From Bugula neritina (lineage: Eukaryota > Bryozoa > Gymnolaemata > Cheilostomatida > Bugulidae), in the NCBI GenBank assembly GCA_964035545.1, contig OZ037766.1, positions 16,748,222-16,812,221 of the forward strand: 64,000 nt of DNA, read 5' to 3'. The position numbers and the translations under genes were made by a program. The notes under the pieces are model-generated. The model had not been told where the DNA came from and searched no databases. It saw only the letters and a program-made list of their open reading frames with translations. Positions 49,101 through 61,100 of this stretch are shown here, piece by piece; the first letter of the stretch is position 1, and the number at the start of each line of letters is the position of its first letter.

Positions 49101-52100
49101 TCCAGACAAAACCACAGCTGGAGGACCTGGAACAGGTGGAAGACCAGATGGAGTCTCAACTGGTAGACCAGGTATCAATGAGAATCCAGATAAAACCACA
49201 GTTGGAGGACCTGGAACAGGTGGAAGACCAGATGGAGTCTCAACTGGTAGACCAGGTATCAATGAGAATCCAGATAAAACCACAGCTGGAGGACCAGGGA
49301 TTATTGATGGCCCTAACCCTGTAACAACTAGAACACCCCCAGTCAACCTCCGTCCAGAAACTACCTGTAAGTATCGTGTTATTTAAATAAATAGTTTTAA
49401 AGGCCTACACGTTTTTTTCAGTCAGTGGATATATGCTTGCATTTATTATTATATTTTTAGCATTTTGTCCTGATGGCATGACATGGGACACTTGTGCTTA
49501 TAAATGCGGAAGCTTATGCCACTCCATACTTAACAGCTACAAAAATAGAGGTTTGATTTTAATTTCAACTTGTTGATATCTTATTTTTTAAGTAATAAAG
49601 CGTTAATTTTTATTCACCTCAATTAATATGCTTGAATTCATCAATGTTGATGTAGTCAAATAGATTTTTCATCAACCTATTCGCTTAGGTACCTTTTCGT
49701 TCTTATTTGCTATGATTCCTAGTTCAACGTACAAATAAGATATATGCAACCAGTCATTTCCTAATGGCTTTTGAACTCTTTTGCAATATACGTTTATAAT
49801 TTATACCTTTTACATTTTACATAAGGTCTGCATATATGTCAGGCCCATATCTTTGGTTTAGCAACATTTTTATTCAATCTTTGTAAATGTGTTTAATTTG
49901 TCATTTTGGTACGTCAAAATCTTTATGTCTTGTATACTCCATCACATTCCTAGTTGGTATGTTCTTATTGATTACGATAATGAGCATACTACACTCTTGA
50001 TACTGTGATTTTCTTTTACAGGATTCTGTGTTGGGAAATCAGTGGATGAATGTGTGCCAGGATGCAAATCTGCTACACAGTGTGAGCCTCCGTATAAGTG
50101 GGCTGGCGAAAACATTTGCACTGAGCCTGTTCGCTGCAACTGTATGATGCCAAACGGAACGGAAGCTGTGGTGAGAAAATGTTATGCTTACAAAAGCTAT
50201 TTAACTTTTCTAATGACCATTTGAACCGGTACTGGAAAATGTGTTTACATGATATAGCAGTAGCTTTTTTATATTTCATGTTTCACATCAACTCAAATAT
50301 TTTGAGTAATATTTACAGATGTCTATATTTAGCAACCAACATTTAGATTTCGGAGTAACCAGATATTGGTCATACATGTCTAGCATTTCCTTTTATTAAA
50401 TTTGAAGTTTTTACTCATTTGCCTACATAAATTTCTACAGTAGCTTTATTTATCTATGTATTAGTTTTACTTTGCAAATATTTATTTAAACTTGCCTCTT
50501 TCTGTCTCTAGCTGTTTTATATTCAAAACTTTAGAAAGAACACCAACAAAAGATTAAAATATTAATTTATAAATGTTTCAACTGTTTTTACATGCTCTTT
50601 TACTATACTTGTATCTTTTTTGTACATAGCCTCGCCAGAAATGGACGGATCCTTTTGACAGATGCTCAGAGTGTGAATGTTTTAATAACAAAATAGATTG
50701 TAAATCTAACAGTGTTTGCCGATTGGCTGATGATCCTAAAAGCACTCCAAGTACACCTGCTCCAGTGCCATATCCTACTCCACCCAAGCCAAGAGCACCT
50801 CAGAAACTCAGCTACGACCATCCACCTAAACCTTGTCGTGTTTCAGGATATACTCCATGGATGAACACAAGCTCACCTAACTCTTATGGTTAGTAGTTTT
50901 ACTTGTTTTCCCCAAGAGCAGGCGGATCTTTGGAATATAATGCACATTTTATAATAAATATTAAACTGGTGATTTCCTATAATTGTAAATTATTTGTACA
51001 CCAATATTTGTTGCTTTCGGAATTAATATCTCAATTGAAAACAATAATGAAGTAAATATGGAATAGAGGGCCTGTCTGTCATCACGCCAATATCTTACTA
51101 GTTGTTTTATGTATGTTGTCTAAAATTAATTTTTACTATTTTTTTTAAAAAATTCATACTGCTTTGTTGAAAGTTTTTATAAAATTTAGAAAAAAATTCT
51201 GTTGAGAAGCAAGTAACTTGTAGTGGCTAGGCACACCCAACTAATATAAATATGAGTATGCTTTAGGAATAATGCAGTCCTTTTATAGAGTGAGTTCTTA
51301 AAATACTTTTCAAAAATAATTATTTAAGTATCGACAAAGTGTTGTACCAGAAATTTATTTAGTAACAATTTGTGAGCAGATGTTTATGCTAGTTTTAGAG
51401 TAAATTAAAAATATTTCCTTCTTTTGTATACATAAGGCATTCTTTTTTTACTAGTATATCTGAATAATAATAATAGTCAAGTGCATAATAAGCTGTGAAA
51501 TAAAAGTCAACCAGCACCATAGAACAAAAGTATTATTTCAGTTATTGATATTCACTGATAGATCACTAGTAACTAGCTATAAACATCTTTTGCACGCTTA
51601 CTCTAGATACATTGATTACATTTTTTCAGGTGAATTTGAATATATTGCCACTCTGAGAAAGAGTTACAGCTATTGTGCTGATGAGTTTATCAGAGAAGAT
51701 AGCGACATTCAATGTTTGACCTCAGACAATAAAGCACCTCCTCGGGATGTGATCTGTGACCGAAGAATTGGGCTAAAATGTCTCAACTCTGTTTCAAAAG
51801 TTCCATGTGCTGATTATTTAGTGAGATTTTGGTGAGTAATGTCCTGAAATGGTTAGCAAAAACTTATGGTCATTATGGTGGAAGTCATAATAATATTGCT
51901 TATTAGGCAAATAAAAAATGATTATTTCAAACAAGCATTACAACATAGTCAGTTATACCTACTGTATATAATATTGCAGATTCCTAGATATTCAGATTTA
52001 ACCAATGTTGTTAAATGATTTGCAGGTGCAATTGTGGAGATGATATTCCAAGGCCGACCCGTCCAACACTTACATATACATCAAGGAGCATACCTTCAGG

Positions 52101-55100
52101 AGTCTCAACTGGAAGACCAGGCATCAATGAGAATCCAGACAGAACCACAGCTGGAGGACCAGGAACAGGTGGAAACCCAATCGGAGTCTCAACTGGTAGA
52201 CCAGGTATCAATGAGAATCCAGACAGAACCACAGCTGGAGGACCAGGAACAGGTGGAAGACCAGATGGAGTCTCAACTGGTAGACCAGGTATCAATGAGA
52301 ATCCAGACAGAACTACAGCTGGAGGACCAGGAACAGGAGGAATACCAGATGGAGTCTCAACTGGTAGACCAGGTGTTAATGAGAATCCAGACAGAACCAC
52401 AGCTGGAGGACCAGGAACAGGTGGAATACCAGATGGAGTCTCAACTGGTAGACCAGGTATCAATGACAATCCAGACAGAACCACAGCTGGAGGACCAGGA
52501 ACAGGTGGAAGACCAGATGGAGTCTCAACTGGTAGACCGGGTGTTAATGAGAATCCAGACAGAACCACAGCTGGAGGACCAGGAACAGGTGGAAGACCAG
52601 ATGGAGTCTCAACTGGTAGACCAGGTGTTAATGAGAATCCAGACAAGACCACAGTTGGAGGACCTGGAACAGGTGGAAGACCATTTGGAGTCTCAACTGG
52701 TAGACCAGGTATCAATAAGAATCCAGACAGAACCACAGCTGGAGGACCAGGAACAGGTGGAAGACCAGATGGAGTGTCAACTGGTAGACCAGGTGTTAAT
52801 GAGAATCCAGACAAAACCACAGTTGGAGGACCTGGAACAGGTGGAGGACCAGATGGAGTCTCAACTGGTAGACCAGGTATCAATGAGAATCCAGACAGAA
52901 CTACAGCTGGAGGACCAGGAACAGGAGGAATACCAGATGGAGTCTCAACTGGTAGACCAGGTATCAATGAGAATCCAGACAGAACTACAGCTGGAGGACC
53001 AGGAACAGGAGGAATACCAGATGGAGTCTCAACTGGTAGACCAGGTGTCAATGAGAATCCAGACAGAACTACAGCTGGAGGACCAGGAACAGGCGGAAGA
53101 CCAGATGGAGTCTCAACTGGTAGACCAGGTGTTAATGAGAATCCAGACAAAACCACAGTTGGAGGACCAGGAACAGGTGGAAGACCAGATGGAGTCTCAA
53201 CTGGTAGACCAGGTGTTAATGAGAATCCAGACAGAACCACAGTTGGAGGACCTGGAACAGGTGGAAGACCAGATGGAGTTTCAACTGGTAGACCAGGTGT
53301 TAATGAGAATCCAGACAGAACCACAGTTGGAGGACCTGGAACAGGTGGAAGACCAGATGGAGTCTCAACTGGTAGACCAGGTGTTAATGAGAATCCAGAC
53401 AAAACCACAGTTGGAGGACCTGGAACAGGTGGAAGACCATTTGGAGTCTCAACTGGTAGACCAGGTATCAATGAGAATCCAGACAGAACCACAGCTGGAG
53501 GACCAGGAACAGGTGGAAGACCAGATGGAGTCTCAACTGGTAGACCAGGTGTTAATGAGAATCCAGACAGAACCACAGCTGGAGGACCAGGAACAGGTGG
53601 AAGACCAGATGGAGTCTCAACTGGTAGACCAGGTGTTAATGAGAATCCAGACAAGACCACAGTTGGAGGACCTGGAACAGGTGGAAGACCATTTGGAGTC
53701 TCAACTCGTAGACCAGGTGTTAATGAGAATCCAGACAAAACCACAGCTGGAGGACCTGGAACAGGTGGAAGACCAGACGAAGTCTCAACTGGTAGACCAG
53801 GTATCAATGAGAATCCAGACAGAACCACAGCTGGAGGACCAGGAACAGGCGGAAGACCAGATGGAGTCTCAACTGGAAGACCAGGTATCAATGAGAATCC
53901 AGACAGAACCACAGCTGGAGGACCAGGAACAGGTGGAAGACCAGATGGAGTCTCAACTGGTAGACCAGGTATCAATGAGAATCCAGACAAAACCACAGTT
54001 GGAGGACCAGGAACAGGCGGAAGACCAGATGGAGTCTCAACTGGAAGACCAGGTATCAATGAGAATCCAGACAGAACCACAGCTGGAGGACCAGGAACAG
54101 GTGGAAGACCAGATGGAGTCTCAACTGGTAGACCAGGTATCAATGAGAATCCAGACAAAACCACAGTTGGAGGACCTGGAACAGGTGGAAGACCATTTGG
54201 AGTCTCAACTGGTAGACCAGGTATCAATGAGAATCCAGACAAAACTACAGCTGGCGGGCCAAACACTAACTTCCCTTCAACTCTTCATCCTTATTGTAAT
54301 GTATGGTCCAATTTTTTCAATGACGATACTCCGTTATCCGGTACACCTGGAATCGATGATGGGGATTATGAATTAATTGATAGAATTAAGTTGACCCATA
54401 ATTATTGTAATACACCAGGAGCTTTTGTTGAAGATGTTTATTGCCAAAATATTTATGGCAACGATTTAGGCAGCGTTAATCAAAATAATGTGGTCTGTGA
54501 CTCTACCACTGGACTCGTTTGTAAGAATGCTGATCAGTCTGTGCCTGGTGTTGATATTCCAATTCCATGTGACGATTTTGAAATTAAGTTGTTTTGCCGA
54601 TGTATTGCTTTCGATGATACCCGCACAACTACCCCCACTCCGGAACCAACGCCTAAACCTCCAAAAACAACAACACCAATGAAAGGTATTAATATTGATC
54701 TTTTATTTCTAACTTTTCTATCCCATTGCAACTCTATCTGCATGTTGACCATTGTTTATTTTGCACTATGACTTTTTTGTAAAAAAGTAATCTTATACAC
54801 TTTTTCTTAGAAACAACAGCGAAAGTGTGCAATGATGAGATTGGTGTCCAATACGGTGGTGCAATTGATGATTCTCAAATCACCTCCTCAAGTGTTCATC
54901 ATGACAACTTAATGACATTTGGCCCTCATCGGGGTAGATTGAATCTTCCTTTTAATGATAAAGCAGATCATTGGTCTCCCCTTGTAAGCCAGAAGGGTGA
55001 ATGGATTCAGGTGAACATTTTTAGGTGTTTTTACCTCATGTGAAATATAGCATTAGATTTTAAGTAACTCCAACAATTTAACATCTTTTTCAATTTATAT

Positions 55101-58100
55101 GAAAACCAAATGTGTGAAATTGTTTGTTTATCTTGCACATACAGCAAATTTCTCGCATATGCCAACTCTTGATATATGCTCTGTTTTTATTGGAACTGTA
55201 GTTAGTTCAATTTTTAAATTGGCCATCCTATCGTAATCTAAAATTTTGACCTGCAGCACTAGTCTAGCATGCTTTTTGAAAGGATAAAATCATCCTTCAA
55301 ATTTTGGTAGATTACAGAATAATATAATTTAATAGCTTGGGATTCACTGACTTTTTTAGTAGAAAAATACTCCCCAGAAATAAACACTGATGATATTGGA
55401 TGGTGAAACCACACTATCAATGCAATTGTTTTAGTCTATTTTAAAATATATTTTACTCCTAAAAAGACTACGTGAATTATAATCTATGGGTTTCAGAGTT
55501 TTGATGGTATGCTAACTTGAAGATAAAACAACCTCTTCTCAAGTGTTTTATAAGCATTAAAGACCCTGAAATCAAGTCAAAATTGTTTTGGAAAGTATAT
55601 CATGCTAAATAAAAATATCTGCAGCAGTTTGTTGCAGCAGGTTTTATAGGCACATGCGAATTCAGTTTTCTCGCCAAGAATTTCATGGATGTAATGAACT
55701 GGTTTTTAATTTTATATTTTGTTGATCGCTTTCACATGTTTGCATCTGTTAGGTTGATTTGAAAGCAGTCACTCAAGTAACTGGTGTGATCACACAAGGC
55801 AGTTTAGCATCACACACATTTGTGACATCATACAAAGTACAATACTCAAGCACAGGATCTTCTTTTTATACCATTAAAGAGAATGGAGCTGATAAGGTTA
55901 GTAGTTGTTGAGAATTTTACACATTACGCATTCCAAAACTGCCAATGTTACTTTATGATTATTACTTTATAACATGTTAGATAAAACAAAGACTGTGTCA
56001 AAGCTAATCACATATGACTGTAGTAGTAAATCATTCTTTAACAGTGAATTTTTGGTTAATGCAAAAAAATGATTGCCAATTCTAATCAAACCAATACCAA
56101 ATTTCTTAGCTTACAAATGTCTTTTGAAATTTATATATGCAGATATTTGCCGGAAATAATGATGGCGATACCCCAAGAAGAAGGATGTTTTCAACACCAG
56201 TTCAGGCGCAATATATTAGAATATTGCCTCAGACCTGGAAAGGGTTAATGTCACTTCGTTTTGAGCTTATTGGTTGTGCGCCACCTACTGCTATTACCAC
56301 ACCGACTGTTGCAATGCCAGATGGAGTCTCAACTGGAAGACCAGGTATCAATGAGAATCCAGACAGAACCACAGCTGGAGGACCAGGAACAGGTGGAAGA
56401 CCAGATGGAGTCTCAACTGGTAGACCAGGTATCAATGAGAATCCAGACAAAACCACAGCTGGAGGACCAGGAACAGGTGGAAGACCAGATGGAGTCTCAA
56501 CTGGTAGACCAGGTATCAATGAGAATCCAGACAGAACCACAGTTGGAGGACCAGGAACAGGTGGAAGACCATTTGGAGTCTCAACTGGTAGACCAGGTAT
56601 CAATGAGAATCCAGACAGAACCACAGCTGGAGGACCAGGAACAGGTGGAAGACCAGATGGAGTCTCAACTGGTAGACCAGGTGTTAATGAGAATCCAGAC
56701 AGAACCACAGCTGGAGGACCAGGAACAGGTGGAAGACCAGATGGAGTCTCAACTGGTAGACCAGGTATCAATGAGAATCCAGACAAAACCACAGTTGGAG
56801 GACCAGGAACAGGTGGAAGACCAGATGGAGTCTCAACTGGTAGACCAGGTATCAATGAGAATCCAGACAAAACCACAGTTGGAGGACCTGGAACAGGTGG
56901 AAGACCAGACGAAGTCTCAACTGGTAGACCAGGTATCAATGAGAATCCAGACAAAACCACAGTTGGAGGACCAGGAACAGGTGGAAGACCAGATGGAGTC
57001 TCAACTGGTAGACCAGGTATCAATGAGAATCCAGACAGAACCACAGCTGGAGGACCAGGAACAGGTGGAAGACCAGATGGAGTCTCAACTGGTAGACCAG
57101 GTGTTAATGAGAATCCAGACAGAACCACAGCTGGAGGACCAGGAACAGGTGGAAGACCAGATGGAGTCTCAACTGGTAGACCAGGTATCAATGAGAATCC
57201 AGACAAAACCACAGTTGGAGGACCAGGAACAGGTGGAAGACCAGATGGAGTCTCAACTGGTAGACCAGGTATCAATGAGAATCCAGACAAAACCACAGTT
57301 GGAGGACCTGGAACAGGTGGAAGACCATTTGGAGTCTCAACTGGTAGACCAGGTATCAATGAGAATCCAGACAAAACCACAGCTGGAGGACCAGGAACAG
57401 GTGAACCTAGTCCCATATCATCATTGCGCCCCACAGTAGGTCATCGTCCAGAATATTGTGGTGACTGGAGTAAGTACTACAGCCTTGGAGATCCACTGCT
57501 GGAGTCTGGTGATACTGAAAGCATTGTAGCATTAACCACCAAATATAATATTTGCAACAAACCTGGTGAAAAAGTAACAAATGTAGAGTGTCGGCTGCGT
57601 GATTCTGGTGCACCATGGTCAAGTGGCTATCAGACAAATGTTGTCTGTGATATGGAGGTAAGTGATTTGTTTACTTGTTTTGGGATAAATTACAAAATAT
57701 TTTGGCCTTTACAGTATTGGGAATTTGCATATGCCCATATCCTGTTTCAGAATGATGGCCTTCGATGTCTCAATGCTGATCAGTTTGTGCCAGGATTACC
57801 AAGTCTTTCAACTTGCTTTGATTATGAGATTTCTATTCTCTGTCAGTGTGATCATGAACCACCTACCAGTGTCAAACCCGCAGTTTCAACTGTTTCTCTA
57901 CCACCCAGCAATTGTATTGAATGGGGAAGTTGGGTTGACAAGTAAGCTGCTTCTTATGTCTATAGGTTTTGAACTCTATTTATATAGTGACAACTTTTAA
58001 CTATGAATTGAAGACTAAATTATTTTGTTTTTTTTTTGGGCGAAGCATAAATTAATGGAATTGAATTGTTATAGAAATGCTGTTCCCTATTGGAGCATTA

Positions 58101-61100
58101 GTTGAATGCTGTACATGTATTTGATTGCAGCAATGAGCCCTATCCTCCCTCAGTTACTGATGATGAGGAACCTTTATCACAGATACTGACTCAGTACTCT
58201 AATGAAGGGTTCAGCTGTCCTATGCCAGTAGCTATTCACTGTAAAGCTGTTGATGAGGATAATAATCTTATACCATGGCTGACTACAGGCCAGGTATGTT
58301 AACATCTTTCTGTAGTTTTATTGAGTATTTAATGAGCCTGATAGCAAGATGTATTTTTTGAATTTCTCTTCTTATTGATACGTAAATAATTCAGAATGAT
58401 ACATTTCTATTTCATCTCCCATTACTTTCACGGTTTTATCTGTAACTATTTTGATTTGGTTATGTTTGGTTAACAGGATGTTGAGTGTAATCCCAATGTT
58501 GGTGTGAAGTGTACAGCTAGGTATGGCGAAACATGTCTCAACTACAAAGCTCAAATTGGGTGTCTTAAACAAACAGCAGCTTGCTGTAAGTATTTTTCAC
58601 TTTTGTAACCTGTTCATTGTTGGTTTTCTGGTTACTGGTTTTCTTTATTTTCTCTGTGTTAGCTGAATTCTATAACCTATTTAAGCTGAAATATTGTCAG
58701 CCAAATATCAATCCCAACTAATATGAATTGCTAATGTATGTCATTTTAGTGCCAACCAAACCACCAACAGTCACTCCCCCCACACAAAGCTTTGTATGCA
58801 AAGGTGTTGACCCAACAAGCTGTCCATCTTCTTGCGCAGATGGTCTTGTGTGTGACGGCACTAAATGTGTGCCCCCCAGCGAGTGCCCCTGTGTCCTCCC
58901 TGATGGACAGCACTTGTCTGTAAGTCTAGGATTTTATTGTTTTCACTTTTTCATTTGATTCAGTTTGCAAAATTATTTTAGTAGCTTTTGTAATTTTTAA
59001 TAGTATGTTTTGAGTTAAACTTGTAGCCATTTGCTACTACAAGTTTTCTTTAATTGAGTTGTAAGTAGAAAATTGCATTTATTTATGCAAAGCTGAACTT
59101 CAGGCTACTGAATAACGTTTCTTACTAAAGCACTTGTTTAGCAGTTTTAGTTTTACAAACTCAACGAAATATTCAGTAGATGTTTTGTTTAGTTTTTTTT
59201 TTGTATTTACAGCCAAGTGATCAGATCAGAAATGAGAATTGTGAGACATGTCATTGTTTCATGAGCGAACTGAAATGTACACCAGATTTGTGTCCTCCTT
59301 GTCCAGCAGTAAGTATGGTATAAACTGCCTCTACATACTCTTTGCATCATGTTTGTATTGCTTCTAAAGGTAGGTTAAACTTCTGAATACACTTCCATAA
59401 GTGAGTAAATCTTTAGTCACAGATATCTAACAAAACAGTTATTAATATTTTAAGGGACTTACTTCTACTTTCAACAAAACATGTGGATGCACATGTGAAG
59501 GCTGTAAGGTTCCTGGACATTTTATGTGTGGGGACGGTCACTGTATTCCTCCAACTCAAGTCTGTGATGGAATTGCACAATGTGATAATGATGAAAACAA
59601 CTGCAGTGAGTATTTAAAACAAAGTTATTATGGGAATTGTTGGATATCCTATGTTTTTCTATAAGTTTTAGTCCATGATTTTCTTACTTTCTAGCCAGAA
59701 TTTTTTTAGAGCATTTCATAGTGGTATGGATTTTCACCTCTATAAACTGCCTTTGTAGCATGTTGTGCTGCCACTTTGTTATACAATATATCAATGTAGT
59801 AGTATAATTACAAAGCAATTACACTGTAATTATTAGATTACGGAGCAGCACAATAATCATTCACAAAGTTTTTATGGCATACTGTTAGACCTTTATACAT
59901 AATTTGTGTTTTTTTAGGCCCAGGAAGGACAACACAGTTCCCGCCACTTGACAGATCAACTGCTTGTAAGTTCTCTGAGTTGTTATGCAATGGAATAGTT
60001 GACAGACTGGTGGGCTGGTTTGCAACAGTCCGACAGTTCATGGCATTTATCTAATTGTTACTCTGAGCTAATTACTGCTTATCTAGCATGTAGAATATCT
60101 TTTAAACTAAATTAGTTGCTACCTTTGAATAGAGGATACGCTACATAAGCTAAGATTGGTGTAAAGTAAAATATATACCCTCAGAAATTACTAATTATGC
60201 AACTCATTGGTGTTTTCACTTTTTGTCAATGCTGTTGATAAAAGTTGAAGTTTGGATAGCAGTTACTAAAGCACTGTGATTTAATTTTCTGTGGCTATAT
60301 CTCATAATGACAACATTGTGGTAGTGGTGAATGTAACTTCACAGCAAATTACAGAATCTTTAATGTTGGAGTGAACGGTTTGCTTTATTTGTGTTATTAC
60401 TAGCCATACATTGAGATTTAACCGAAACATGCTGGCATTTAATGAAATATTTTAACCATCTTCAGTATTGATTTTTGGAAATACAGAAAAATAAAGACTG
60501 AAAATGTTAATATGTTGCTTGGGTGATCTTATGTTATGTACCTGTTATAGAGATAACAAGATTTCCAATGTCTAAAGTAGGCATTGTGTTGCTTTGCCAA
60601 TTGTGAGGTGAACAGGCTTACCTCAATTTTGATGCACATTCTTATTTCTATGATTTTTGTTAAAGCGTAATTTTGATCCTTTGGAAGTGCTTTTTGAAAA
60701 ATAGTCACATATTGGTAATTTTATTCTTATTGCCTTCTATAAATGACTAGTGTAAATTAGCTGCATTGTTTTGATTTTAGCTTCTATGAGCCCATGTGTC
60801 TATACAAACCTGTTTGAGGTTGACAGTGATGGTAACAGTGTTCCCAGCTTTGGAGGTCAGGTGGTGAAATATTACAGGGTATGTGTACTGCAGGCAGTTT
60901 CTTCTTTATCATTCTTAAGTATAACAAATACTAGAATAACGAGTTTATTTCGCTGAATAAACTTTGATAAATTTAATTAATGCTATTCTTACCAGACAAA
61001 TGAGCATGCTAAAGAATCACGTAACACTAGAAAATATATAGTTTTTCTAGAGTTAGTATCAATAGAAGCAAATATGCAGTAACTGTGTAGTATTGTCAAA

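Noticed and set aside
46971-49346. Long minus-strand frame of Pro/Val/Leu repeats (also 52011-54266 and 56229-57434)
   Set aside because: It follows from an 84-bp, stop-free repeat. It has no start context, no flanking domain and no splice logic, while the plus frame continues into CysD and discoidin domains.
54811-56281. Discoidin domain as a separate hemocytin-like gene
   Set aside because: Splice phases run through it without a start or stop, and the full exon sum is a multiple of three only when it is included.
47050-57403. CRISPR-like arrays
   Set aside because: The units are contiguous with no unique spacers and encode protein in phase with an animal gene.
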